Source: Dactylellina haptotyla
Lineage: Eukaryota > Ascomycota > Orbiliomycetes > Orbiliales > Orbiliaceae
Length of the DNA stretch: 64,000 bases
Direction: 5' to 3'
Assembly: GCA_031310005.1 (NCBI GenBank)
Contig: CM062380.1
Coordinates: forward strand, 372,001 to 436,000
In this document: in pieces, positions 23,990 through 34,423 of the stretch
Layout: each line of letters begins with the position of its first letter
Position numbering within the stretch: the first letter of the stretch is position 1
The notes under the pieces: generated by a model
Told to the model about the DNA's origin: nothing
Database searches by the model: none
The model's input: only the letters and a program-made list of their open reading frames with translations
Program-made: the position numbers and the translations under genes

Positions 23990-24010
23990 AAAATAAATAA
24001 ATAAATAAAA
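23990..24010. repeat. AAAT short tandem repeat
   Basis: About five AAAT units in the presumed 5' leader of the ornithine aminotransferase gene. Confidence 0.8.
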
Positions 24011-24111
24011 TAGCTGCCGCGGGGGTAAAAAGCGTCCGACTTTGGAGAGTATTTGCGAAGATTGATAAAGAGATAAAGTCGGGCCAGGGCAGCTGCAGGC
24101 CCCCCAGCTCC

Positions 24112-24119
24112 ATTATATA
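24112..24119 (-). promoter_or_regulatory. TATA box of the ornithine aminotransferase gene
   Basis: TATATAAT on the minus strand, about 270 bases upstream of the ATG, implying a long 5' leader. By motif only. Confidence 0.4.
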
Positions 24120-24898
24120 GCGGGGGCACCGAACCAGACCAATTGGACGGCCTCCAATTCTCATCGTTTTCCTGCGTCCCTTCTGCCGTGAATAGCCCGG
24201 CTCCCGGGGTTCGGTGCCTCTGGAGAGTTTTTCGCAAAAACCGGCGCCAGGCCTTATTTGGGGTCACGAGACGTAGCGACTGTCTCGCATCTCGTCTAAC
24301 CTTGCGCTTAGCGGTCGAGGAAGCCAAGTAGGCCTCTGGCCATCCTGGCGAGCTGTCTGCTAAGGTTGAGTCCACGCGATCGGAACTCCCGTCAGCCTGC
24401 AGTCTGGCAATTGTGTTACGTACAAACTTTGCACTGGGCTCCTACGCTATCGGGGCGCTTGGTTGGGTGCCGTTTGGCTAAGTGCCCGCTAACGTTGGGC
24501 TGTTCCGGCCTGCAAATGCAAATGCAAGAGGGAGGTGGTGTGGTTGGACATGATTCAGCATGGCCCATGGCCTTTCTCCAGTTGCGGTATCTGACGGTTT
24601 CCTACAGAGCCCGGTTAGCCGCAGTCCCATTGAAGACGGACCCGAGATCGTGATGTGATCGTGGCCATCAATATTGTATTGATATCAGAGCAGAGTGTGT
24701 GGGGAGCATGTCCTTTCTGCCTGCGAGTGGGGGCCCGTCTGCACTGGCTGGCAGGGCCTTCCCAGCCGCTGTGCTGCCCTTTTGGCAGGCCGGCAACCTG
24801 CAACATCACCTCAACACATTCCCACCCGGGCACATTGAACATGCACTGCACCAGCTGCAGACCAGGCATCAGATCAGTGGCCAAAACACGACGGACCC

Positions 24899-25506
24899 AT
24901 GGACAGAACGGAACACTACGACTGGGTCCCTCTCGCGATAGCCCTCGAGAGCGTCTTCTTCATCTGGGCGTGCTGGACCTACCGCTGGGACATGTGGTCC
25001 TTCAGCGATTCAGGTGCATACGCGCCAACCTACTTTATGAAATACGTCCCGCCGTCCCATCGATGGCGCGAGCCACCCGACGTCCTCACCTTGGCACACG
25101 CGTACGGCCATGAAGCCAGTGGGAAGCGGCCTCCGCTGTATTTTGATATCTATGACCCTGGCAGTTTGACGTGGGCACTTGCTTACAACAATATAGCTGG
25201 ATGTAGGTAGACATTCTATCTATACATTATGAGTCAGAATATTTGTATCTCCAGAAAGCATCTAATAGAAAGTGTTTACTAATTATAGTGGCGATAATAC
25301 CTGAAAAACCAAACGGAAAGATAGCCGGGCTGGGCAGACTCTTCCTCGTCGACATCGATGACATGAACAGCGACTTCTTGCTCCAATACGAAGGCACCCC
25401 CATCCGGTGTGTCGCAGTCTATCCGGATTCAGCCCCCGACGCTGACTTCACCGTCAATAGTCCTCGGCTGAAGGAGCTAGTAGTCCCTCACAGAATTTGG
25501 TCCTGA
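24899..25506 (+). CDS. Hypothetical protein, two exons
   Basis: Exons 24899-25202 and 25289-25506 (GTAGGT...TAG intron) give 173 residues. I do not recognise the family. The sequence is aromatic-rich: LESVFFIWACWTYRWDMW near the start, then YAPTYFMKYVPPSHRW, LYFDIYDPGSLTWALAYNN across the splice junction, and LGRLFLVDIDDMN with YEGTPIRCVAVYP in the second half. There is no signal peptide and no convincing membrane helix. The joined frame and the matching phase (1+2) support the intron. The ATG is the first in this frame after upstream stops. It is transcribed divergently from the ornithine aminotransferase gene. It could be a lineage-specific gene; nothing in the context assigns a role. Confidence 0.5.
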
Positions 25507-25668
25507 ACTTTTGTCTTGTCATTTATGCAACCAATTAAAGTTATGTAATATATACCATTGCCATTGCCATAGCTATCATCTACCTAATCGGTTTTGTGTA
25601 TAAACTACTTGAATGCCAAAAAGCATATGCACTACCAATGCACGCATGCCAATGTAATATTAACTTTG

Positions 25669-25695
25669 AAAAAAAAAAAAAAAAGTAAAAAAAAA
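25669..25695. repeat. A16-GT-A9 homopolymer tract
   Basis: Two A runs separated by GT, between the 3' ends of two convergent genes. Confidence 0.85.
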
Positions 25696-25752
25696 GTAGA
25701 GAGATCACAGCCGTGATGCTAACCGCCAGCGTTCACCGGCTACCGCCCCGAT

Positions 25753-28700
25753 TCAAACCAAATATCCCTCCCCCTTCAACCACTCAGCCACATCCTCACG
25801 ATCTCTCTCCAGCCACTTCGCCTTCGCGCTAACCGCATCCAAAGCCTGCGCGAGACCCTTATCGAATCCCTTGGTGCTCCTCTTATCGAAGAACGCCTTG
25901 ACATCGGCAATCTGCTCCTCGGTCGTAAAGCTGCTCGTGACAATCTGCACGATACTTCCGAGCATGCCCAATCCAGGTGGCAGCTTCTGCTCGAGCTTGT
26001 CCCAGTTCTCCTTAGCCCAGCTCCACAGGGCGTTGATACCCTCGGAATGTCCGCGGAGACCAGCAAGAGGAAGGTAGATATCCTGCTCCTTGACATCCTC
26101 GGAGAGCGAGAGGGCGAGGGTATCCTTAATGCACTTGGGGTCCTTCGAGCGACCGAGGGCACGAAGGGCGGTGTTTCGCTCGTCGCTGTTGGCACCCGTG
26201 GCATAGGCGTTACGGACTGCTTCCCATTCCGCGCGGCCACCGGTCTTCAAGGCGATGGCATAGACAGAGCTTCGAAGGTTAGGGTGGATGGCAGTCTTGT
26301 CTCCAGCGATAAACCTGGCGAACATGTCCTTAGCAGCAGCGACGACACTATCAAAATCACCATTACGTTAGTCCAATCTTTTGTCAATAACGTTAAGGGG
26401 GGGGGGGGGGTCCGTAGGGATTCCTTACACATCGTCGTCGCTCATACCGGCACTACCGAATGCCAAAGCCTTGAATTGCTGTAGAATATGGCTGTCACCG
26501 CTCTTGAATTCCCATCCGAGCTTATGCGCGATTCCGGAAATGATATCCTTGTTGAACGCCTTCAAACCGTCCTTGATAGCCTGGTCCTCAAAGACCCAGG
26601 CGCCCCGGATGCTTCCGACTCTGTTCAAGATTTCGCTCCAAACAACATACTCATCCTCCTCCGTGAATCCCTTAATGAGAGAGAGGAAGCCGCTGGTCTT
26701 CTGGTGACCGCTGGCAACGAGAGCTCCCGCATCGGCAACCATACCGGTACGGTCCTCAACCGTCAACAATCCCTGCTTGGCAGCCTGGCCCAACTTCTCC
26801 AATCGGTCCGCTGGGTAGAGAGTGCGGTAGATACCGGAGTGGTTGGCGTTAACCTTGTAGAAGTCCTTGTCAACCGAGATCTCCTTCTCACGCTCAGTCA
26901 GGAGGATATCCTCATCAATGCCTCCCTTGGTCCTCAATCCCAACACGATAGGATAGTGAACCTCGTCTTCGTGAGGCTTCACGTCCGCGGTTCTCAAGAA
27001 CCTGTTCTGCTTCACCTTGATACCGTTCTCGGTCTCGGTGATGCTGACGACAGGGTGACCGATCTGTCGGGTCCAGACGTCCATCATACCGCTGATATCC
27101 TTTCCGGAGGCCTCGCTCAAGGCATCCCACAGATCCTTGGTGACGGTGTTCTTGTAGGCGTGTCTCTTAAGATACGCTCTGATACCCTTCATAAATGTCT
27201 CCTCGCCGATATACTGGCTGACCATGCGGAGGACGCAGCTACCCTTGGAGTAAGAGATGGCATCGAAGATTTGATTAATCTCAGAAATCTTCTTAACTGG
27301 CACCTCGATAGGGTGCGAGCTTCTCAGCGAGTCCAAAGACAGCGCGGACTGCAAGTTATCCGCAACATAGGACTCCCAGACCTTCCATTCTGGGTAGAAG
27401 ACGTTGCAAGAGTACCAACTCATCCAGGTAGCGAAACCCTCGTTGAGCCAGAGTCCATCCCAGAAGTCCATGGTGACCAAGTTTCCGAACCACTGATGCG
27501 CAAGTTCGTGCTGCACGACCTCGGCAACTCGCTGCTTAGTGCTCGCGCCGGAGGTGGTTTCGTCGAAGAGAAGGTCAACGAGACGGTAAGTAACCAAACC
27601 CCAGTTCTCCATGGCACCCGCGGAAAAGTCAGGAATGGCAACCATGTCCATCTTGGGGAGTGGGTAGGGGGACTCGAATGTTTCTTCGTAGAATTTGAGG
27701 GTTCTCGCCGCAAGATCCAAACTGAACTTTCCGAGGTGCTCGGAGCCCGGAGTGGCATAGACACGGACGGGGATTCTGAACTCGTTGGTTTCGATGTATC
27801 GAAGGTCACCGACGATGAAGGCAACGAGATAGGTTGACATCTTAGGTGACGTCGCAAACGTGTGCTTCACCTTGCCGTTGTCAAGAGCCACGGGTGCGTC
27901 GGATTCCTCGTTCATGTTGGAGAGACAAGTGAGGTTCTTGTCCGCAATCAAGACAATCTGGAAGGTAGCCTTGAGGGCAGGCTCGTCAAAGCACGGGAAG
28001 GCCTTGCGACAGTCCGTGGGCTCCATCTGGGTGGTGGCCAAGTATTGGGTCTTGCCGTCCTTATCCTTATAGGATGATCGGTAGAATCCAGCCATGTTGT
28101 CGTTGAGGATACCCTCGAACTCAATTTGGATCTGATACTTGCTACCGGCCTTCACCGGGCTGCCGAAATCAAAAGCGGCAGTCTGAAGGTCCGTATCATA
28201 TCTTCAAGTTTCGACCATCGTTAGAATTTCATCTCCACATGTGACAAAATGTACGCAATAACAAGGGAAGATATACACTACGCCGTCTGCATCAACAGTG
28301 CCCAAAGGAACTTGCTCCTCTCCCTTAATCTCCTTGAACGTAGCCGACTTGATCTTGATCTCGGTGCTGTTGAGCACGACCTTATCGGTATCCTCGACGG
28401 CATCTAGATCGACGGTAACGGTTCCGTCGAAGGTAAATTTCTCGAAATCCGGCTCGAGCTGGACAACGTAGTGCGATGGCTTGATAGCCTTTGGCAAGAC
28501 CTCGCGACCCTGGGTGACATCGATACTGGAGGCCACATCATCGGCGCCTCCGAGGTGGTGAGTGCGACACATATTGTGGCGGCGGGACGAGCAGAGGCGG
28601 ACTTGCTGCCGAAGGTATAGACGATTGGCGTTCTTGTAGGTCCTGCCGGTGAGAGCAGTGCCGGTAGCTAGCGGTCTGGCTTGAGCAGGAGTGGTAGTGG

Positions 28701-29033
28701 TAGTGGTAGGGAGAGCTTGCTGAGGTCTCGAGGTTATATATCGGGACGAGAAAGGCGTATCTGCAATGCCAATCCTGACTATCAGCAACACCGCTCTCAA
28801 CAAAAACTCTGGGCGTGTGACAAGAGTAGGTTTGGAATTTGGTTGAGAGTGTAACAATTATGATACGGTAGGTAATAATGTATGGGATGGTATGTGCACT
28901 TACTCGCAGCTGGGCAGAGGAGATACGGGGACGGTGCAGTGGAAGTGCAGACAGACACTCGGCTTCTCGAAAGAGTATTTCGTAAAGATGGGAGCGCTAA
29001 CGTCCTTCTTAGAAGGGCAGCTTGGTAGGTCAT
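25753..29033 (-). CDS. APE2: M1 zinc aminopeptidase (Ape2/Aap1-like) with mitochondrial presequence exon
   Basis: Removes N-terminal residues from peptides. Exons 29033-28904, 28760-28277, 28201-26429 and 26347-25753 give 993 residues, phases consistent. GAMENWG (about residue 400) and the zinc site HELAHQWFGN with the distal Glu in LNEGFATW (about 436-460) are intact, and the C-terminal ERAP1-like domain is complete, ending GEGYLV. Exon 1 encodes an Arg/Ser/Leu-rich, acid-poor leader (MTYQAALLRRTLALPSLRNT) that looks like a mitochondrial targeting sequence. A second ATG at 28572 (MCRTHHLGG, just before DVTQGREVLP) would give an 887-residue cytosolic form of the size of yeast Aap1. The last intron (26348-26428) contains a 14-G homopolymer. 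The donor of exon 2 is the weaker GTATAT. Location, mitochondrial, cytosolic or both, is inference. Confidence 0.9.
26397..26410. repeat. 14-G homopolymer inside an intron
   Basis: Poly-G on the plus strand within the last intron of the aminopeptidase gene, so a poly-C in the pre-mRNA. It is a likely hotspot of length change or sequencing error. Confidence 0.9.
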
Positions 29034-31000
29034 TCACACCCTCGAGAGATTATTCCCGCACGGGACGATATCTTTATATAATAGTATTTTTTTTCAAAAT
29101 TCGTTTTTTATTTTTCAATCGGTCTGGGCCTTCTCTTTGAACACGCCGGTCGATGGCGTGTATGTGGTGGGAAGCTGGCGGGCTCAGATCCCAAGCAGAA
29201 TCTGATCAATTGGGGTGGGTCCGAACTAGGTCCTTCCAGCCTGTGAGCACTCGCAATCGCTGGCTGTGGGGCGGGTTTCGATGCCTTTGCTTTTACTCAC
29301 TCGGTCCTTTTCGAATTCGATAGAAAGAAAAGAAAAAAGTTTCGAGTGGGGAACGCAGAAGGAACCTCGAATCGATAACATTCGCTAGACGAGACAGGCC
29401 CGGCCGGGGCAGAGCACACCGGACTGCGTGAGCGCACTAGGCAAAAAGGCGGCTAGTCGAGGCTCTCGCCTTGGACAAATCGAAATCCGGCGTATGCATG
29501 TGGTGATCGAACTCGCACCTGCAATTCTGACTGGAAATTCTTGACAGTCAGCTGCAATGCACGCAGGGTTCTGCTCGTCAAGCCCTGGCCTGCGAGGAAT
29601 GCTATCCAGTTTCTGCTTTCGAGAGGTGCCTCGGATAGCTACATGAGCACGTAGCTTCCCCAAACTCGAAACGCGAACGAACGTCTGGTACACGTATGGT
29701 CTGCCTCGTAGGTAGGTAGGTCGGTAGGTCAGATTACGCACTGGCCGGTTGGCCGAACAATGGTAATCGGAATATCGTGCAGCTTGCAAGCCTCGAAATC
29801 CAATCGGTGGCCCGGCCAGTTTCGACGCTGGATGATTGAAAATCGCATGCCGCAGAGCCCCACCCTGCTCGAACGAGGCCTGGTGGGGCACTTTCGACGA
29901 TTGCTACCCCGCATACGGCAGGAGCCAGCCTGCGAACATGCAACGGGGCGACGGCCGATATCACCAGCCAGCCTTCGCGGGCGGATTCACGCGAAACGGC
30001 ACCGTAACCTGTCCTGCGATCCTGTACACCGTTATTGTAAGCTTTTCAGTCGCGCCATTGGCTTTGCTTCCCGTTGGGAAATGGTTGGATGGATCAAGCA
30101 TGTCCAACTTGGGACCGTAAACCCAAAGGACCGATAACCCAAGCACTTGCTTTCCGCGGCATCTGCACCGCATGCGCGCAGACGGGCTAATCCGATTGCC
30201 TTACCTTTAAAGACACGACCGGACCCGGTGAACGAACAGCAGGTAGTCGTCGGTGGCGTTTTACTGGAGCTGACAGAACGCATCGATGCCGCACGCGTTG
30301 CGTTTTCGTGGCTGATTTGCTAGTTCACACATGCGCAGTACAATTGAATAACTGGTTAAGCACCATGTACGGCAAAATTGGCCTCGCCCGGTGCGAGAAA
30401 TCGCGCTGTCAACGCGCGCGCAATATTAATAGCAATATGATACTACTGATATCAATTCAATCGAAAAAACCATTTCATAAATTTTATTTCGGATTTATAA
30501 ATTTACCTAATTTATATAGAAATACCAGGTTTGCTTCTCGCATACCGACGAGTCCTAACTACGAGGGAGGAAAAAAGGAACACCAAGAGATAAAGGAAAC
30601 CACAAATGATGTTCCTACCATGTTAGGAAGAAACAGCCAATTAGAAAAAAAAAACTCAGGATATAAAATACATGATTCGAATGGTGAAGGGGAGCATCAA
30701 TAAAAAAGGGGGAAAGGGAAGCCATGCAGCTCGTGAAGTTTTTCTACCGGGTGAAAATGCATACGAAGGGGGAATGTGTGGAAGCAAGAGAAAAGATAGA
30801 ACAGTGAGAAAATTGTTGGTATTAGTGCTGGGAAATATCGTGAATGGGGTGTATCTCTACCGATAGGAGGAGGAGCAAACCAATATCGTGAGAAGAAAGC
30901 AAGGAGAGACGGACACACGTGAAAGCGAGACCAGCTTAGGCACCAAGTTGTAGCGGTAGCTACGAAATGGAACCAAGTCAGTGACCGTTGACAGGGTTCC
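29034..31000. other. Intergenic region between aminopeptidase and PRP39
   Basis: About 2 kb with no recognisable gene. It contains a run of GGTAGGTA-like units near 29710-29730 and an AT-rich part near 30420-30560. The aminopeptidase promoter is at its left end and the PRP39 3' end at its right end. Confidence 0.55.
29072..29080 (-). promoter_or_regulatory. TATA box of the aminopeptidase gene
   Basis: TATATAAAG on the minus strand about 40 bases upstream of the first ATG. So short a spacing suggests some transcripts start at or inside exon 1, which would favour use of the downstream ATG. Confidence 0.45.
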
Positions 31001-33645
31001 TCAAGCAGCTGCCACCTGTCCATTGGGCGCAGGTGTCTCTCCTTGCGCCTGGAAGTATTTCGTATATGGGTTCTCTCCTCTCCTGATCGCAGCTTCATCA
31101 ACTTCAACTCCAGGGTGTCCGTTCTCTAATAGCATCCTCCTATTCGTTGTTGCCTCCTTCCCGTCCTCCGCGAGTTTTACTTTATTCCCGGACTGAACCG
31201 AGAAAGGCCTATCCGCGACTGGTCAGCATCTCCTTCCTAAAAAACACGTATTTGAAACAGCTGTCAAAAAGCTTAAAACTTACCCGTTCACCTCCTTATC
31301 CAGTGTCATATATTCTTTGATAGAATCCTTCCCGCCTCTCTCCTGCAAGTACTTCATGTACAGATGTGTCAAATCCTTGGTGGTGGATACCGGCAACCTG
31401 GCACGTCGTCGAATATCCGTATGCACCTGTCTAATCTTGAGTTGCTGTGCAGCCTCGGTCTCCGCGGTTGTGGGCAGCTCCATCTCGAGCTGCAGCCAGT
31501 TGATCCAAAAGTATCTGCTATCTAGGCACCAGTGGCTGTTCTTTTGGAATATCTGCCTAGCTCCCTCTACATCACCCTTGATCTTCCAAACCATACGGGC
31601 CCATTCCGCCGTTGCTGCACCCTTAGTGTACGGGTCGGTGGTCTGATTATCGACGATGTCAGAGTAGATTTTGATAGCGGCATCGATGCCCTCGTTTCGA
31701 CGTATCAGATTCGCCAGGGTGACAAGAGCCTCGACATAACCTGGAAGAACCATCAAAACGGCCTCGAGTATGTCTTTGCCCATATCTGGTTTTCCGTGCA
31801 TCTCTTCGAAAAGGGCGTACTGAAGCCGAATTTGAGGTCTGCTCATAGGAACATATAGCATGCACGCGCGCTGGTAGATGTTTCGAACTTCCTCTTCCTT
31901 GTTTTCCTGCGAACTCATCCACCTGGCATATCTAAACCAGAATTCGTCGTAGAAGGCGGCAGTGACCAAGCATCGCTCGTAGAGGAATTGGATACGAGCG
32001 TAGTCGCCCTCGACTTCCTCGAAATCAAGATATCGTCTCCAGTTGATAACCTGCGCTTCATCGAGCTCCGTAACGTGGAAGTACGGTCGTTTTATCTAGA
32101 ATAACTAGTCAGCACGTTATTTCCTATTACCCGCAGTAAGCATGTTCGTACCTCTTGCTCGTATGTCCATCTTTTGGTTGTCTCGGTCTGAGTCCTCTGG
32201 AAGATTTCTAGGTGAAAGTTGTCAATCCTGGATCGGACCTCTCGTTCGATTTCCAACTCTCCACGTTCCATCTTCAGTTGTTGGTGGCCGGCTTGTATGG
32301 GCTGTTGGGGCTCATTCTCGACTTCTTGGCGGAATTGGTTCAGCATGTCGGCCGGTAACAGTTCGTCAAGCGGTCTAGTCTGCGCCATCGTTCTGAATCG
32401 CTCGAAGTATCGGGCATATTGGTGCATCGGGATATGAACGACTCGGTCGAGGATAGCATAGATTCGATCATGGGCGTCGAGGCGTTCCTCGAATTCGATG
32501 TATTTGTCCCAGAATGGATGGGCGAGGAAGTCAAGGCCGACGCAATTAGCGCCACGCTCGAATAGTCTAGTAAGGTTAGCGATTTCCCATGTCAGTTCCA
32601 CTTAATTCAGAGCTATGATGTCCGCAGAAAGGGGGCAAGGGAGGGAGGGGAGTGCATGAGCGCGTGAGGAACAAACAGGATGAGATATTAACTAAGCCTA
32701 ATAGTAGCAACCGGTCCAGAGACTCTTTTTATTTTTTGGTTTTCTCGGTTGCGTGGTTTCCAATTGCCATCTCTGAGATGACTCCGACTGGTATTCTCTT
32801 TTGGAGATAGTGCAAGGAATTCGCACGTAGACCCGAGGGTTTATAAAGAGAGTGTGATGTATAAGAGAGGTGTGAGATATAGAGAACGGTGTGGGAGTGA
32901 TGTTTTCATCGCGGTGAGGTTTCACTGAAGTTATGATAGACGAATTGTAAAGATCTTGCACATCAATGAGTGGGGCGCGGGGGGGGAAGGACAGGGAGGG
33001 GGGGAGGGGAGGGAGGAATTGGAGGAAGGGGTTTACAGCTCAAGGCTATTTCAATGAAATATAGATATGGTGTCCACTGGACGTCTCTCATCCGGCCATT
33101 CTATCTAGGTTATTGCCACCATAGTTGTTTTTGGCTTGAAGAACACTTACTCTCTAGTCACGTCGATATCGTGGCTTGTATCAACTTTGAAGTTGCAATA
33201 CGCAGTCCATAAGTCTACTGAATTTGTGATGCTGGCGACACCTCGTTCGTACACCATTTCGGATGCCTCGGTTCCGGCAATGCTGAACTCGAGATCGGCG
33301 TATTTTTTCCAGTATCCGAAAAGTAACGGAAATTTCGCTAGAAAGCGGTCGAATGCACTTCTGGTCATAGCGATTGCCTGGGGAGAGGAGTTTCTGTTGA
33401 GACCGCCGCCTCCCTCAAGGCCTTCACAGACGCGTATCAGTTTCTCCCAGTTTTCAAAGTCGTCCGAATCATCCATCTGTGAAGATTTAAGGATGGTTAG
33501 CAAACCTGCACTGAGTGACAAACTATTGCTGGAAGAGCAAATAATCGGAAATGCCAATACGTACGACGCCTTTATTTGCCGCCTCATATTCCGCGTTCTC
33601 GTCGACGTTCATCGCCTGAGGGTCGGGGTTCGGATAGTAACTCAT
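31001..33645 (-). CDS. PRP39: U1 snRNP component Prp39 (HAT-repeat protein)
   Basis: Prp39 is a helical HAT-repeat scaffold of U1 snRNP that helps 5' splice-site recognition. Five exons on the minus strand, 33645-33565, 33476-33151, 32566-32152, 32095-31284 and 31208-31001, give 613 residues with all phases consistent. HAT-like units recur, for example LFGYWKKYADLEFSI, DLWTAYCNFKVD, FWDKYIEFEERL, VINWRRYLDFEE, FWFRYARWMSSQ and YFWINWLQLEME. The first exon is 27 codons, Pro/Asn-rich. The second intron (32567-33150) is 584 nt, roughly eight times the local norm, and holds a G-tract. The last intron uses a GGATAG acceptor chosen because it alone keeps a long open frame, ending NPYTKYFQAQGETPAPNGQ. 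Nuclear. It faces the tRNA genes about 440 bases away. Confidence 0.9.
32972..33031 (+). repeat. G-rich tract in a PRP39 intron
   Basis: Several G runs of three to nine with short spacers on the plus strand, fitting a G-quadruplex pattern. This is the template strand for PRP39, so the pre-mRNA is C-rich here. Confidence 0.75.
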
Positions 33646-34083
33646 CGTGCCGGCGTGCACAAGAAATAGTGCCCGACGTCACTTCTCAACGGGGGTTGAA
33701 AAAAGCGGACAGAGAACGATGTTTCGTGGATTACTGTAATTATCACGCGCCGAGGGATTGTGAGAGCGTTTGGTAAAACAGAGAAGGTGGTCTGTCAGAG
33801 GGCTGGGTCGATGTGACGGTTGTTGATGGAAAGGTGGTGTTTTGGAGATGGATGCCAGAATGATGAAATGGGTTGAGTGGGTGCGGTTCGAACGAGATGG
33901 CTGGAACGGCTGGAAAATGTTGCCAGGCACAGGGACAACACGCCAAGAATCCTCCACGGCCGATCTTTGACTCATTTGCAACACGGCAACGCGGCAACAC
34001 ATCGCGCTTTGCAACGTCGCCCGGACCGCTGCTGTTTTGGTGGGAGGCTTCAACTTTCCTTCCGGGCGGCGTTTTCGTCACCA
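33646..34083. other. Promoter region between PRP39 and the first tRNA gene
   Basis: No gene. It holds the PRP39 promoter on the minus strand and the upstream flank of the tRNA-Gly gene. Confidence 0.55.
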
Positions 34084-34218
34084 GCGTCTGTAGTGTAACG
34101 GTTATCATCATTGCCTGTAAGTTGCAAAACTACAATAAATACACCACAGCAGACCTCAGTTCTAACTCGAATCCTCTAGTCCAAGCAATAGACCCGGGTT
34201 CGACTCCCGGCGGACGCA
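34084..34218 (+). tRNA. tRNA-Gly(UCC) interrupted by a GT-AG insert, copy 1
   Basis: Exons 34084-34116 (33 nt) and 34180-34218 (39 nt) join to a 72-nt tRNA. Acceptor stem GCGTCTG/CGGACGC pairs fully with one G-U; discriminator A; D-arm TAGTGTAACGGTTATC; anticodon stem ATTGC/GCAAT; loop CTTCCAA with anticodon TCC; T-stem CCGGG/CCCGG with loop TTCGACT. The D-arm and anticodon loop match yeast tRNA-Gly(UCC) closely, as I recall that sequence. The insert lies between nucleotides 33 and 34, not at 37/38 where eukaryotic tRNA introns sit. A and B boxes are intact and a T5 run follows at 34231-34235, so Pol III transcription is expected. The junction is unique: only this cut restores a 7-nt loop CTTCCAA. 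A canonical 37/38 cut would give anticodon GUA (Tyr), but the body lacks the C1-G72 pair of eukaryotic tRNA-Tyr. Confidence 0.82.
34117..34179 (+). other. Spliceosomal-like intron in tRNA-Gly copy 1 (63 nt)
   Basis: Begins GTAAGT, has TTCTAAC with the CTAAC at 34162-34166, and ends CTCTAG; the putative branch A is 14 nt before the end. These signals equal those of protein-gene introns in this window. The insert contains no GG dinucleotide, so it cannot form the Watson-Crick pairing with the UCC anticodon that canonical tRNA introns use. The mechanism of removal is unknown. Confidence 0.7.
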
Positions 34219-34230
34219 AATCCGCCTCTC

Positions 34231-34235
34231 TTTTT
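34231..34235 (+). terminator. Pol III terminator of tRNA-Gly copy 1
   Basis: T5 run 12 bases after the tRNA 3' end. Confidence 0.7.
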
Positions 34236-34423
34236 CGATAACTCGTCTTTGTGTCTCCTTTTGTTCCGCCGTGATTATAATCCATTATTCCTTTCAGTTA
34301 CTCTTTTGGCCCAGATTAGAAGCTATAATTTGGCGCAGATCTTGACTGTTTTCTTGTAACCAATTCTGGTTGGGAACCATGACTTCGAATGAACCAAAAT
34401 TCTGGCGAGGTCCCATCCAAGAA

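Larger units (their letters stand above)
23843..24898. other. Divergent promoter region
   Basis: Lies between the ornithine aminotransferase gene (minus) and the orphan gene at 24899 (plus). It contains a TATATAAT on the minus strand at 24112-24119, two GATAA motifs at 24064-24068 and 24072-24076, and an AAAT-repeat run at 23990-24010. No gene recognised. Confidence 0.55.

Noticed and set aside
26488-27837. 449-residue open frame on the plus strand
   Set aside because: It lies opposite the conserved aminopeptidase exon and mirrors its codon bias; no domain seen. Shadow frame.
32567-33150. Possible box C/D snoRNA inside the long PRP39 intron
   Set aside because: Only loose GTGATGT and CTGA matches were found, at unsuitable distances and without terminal pairing.
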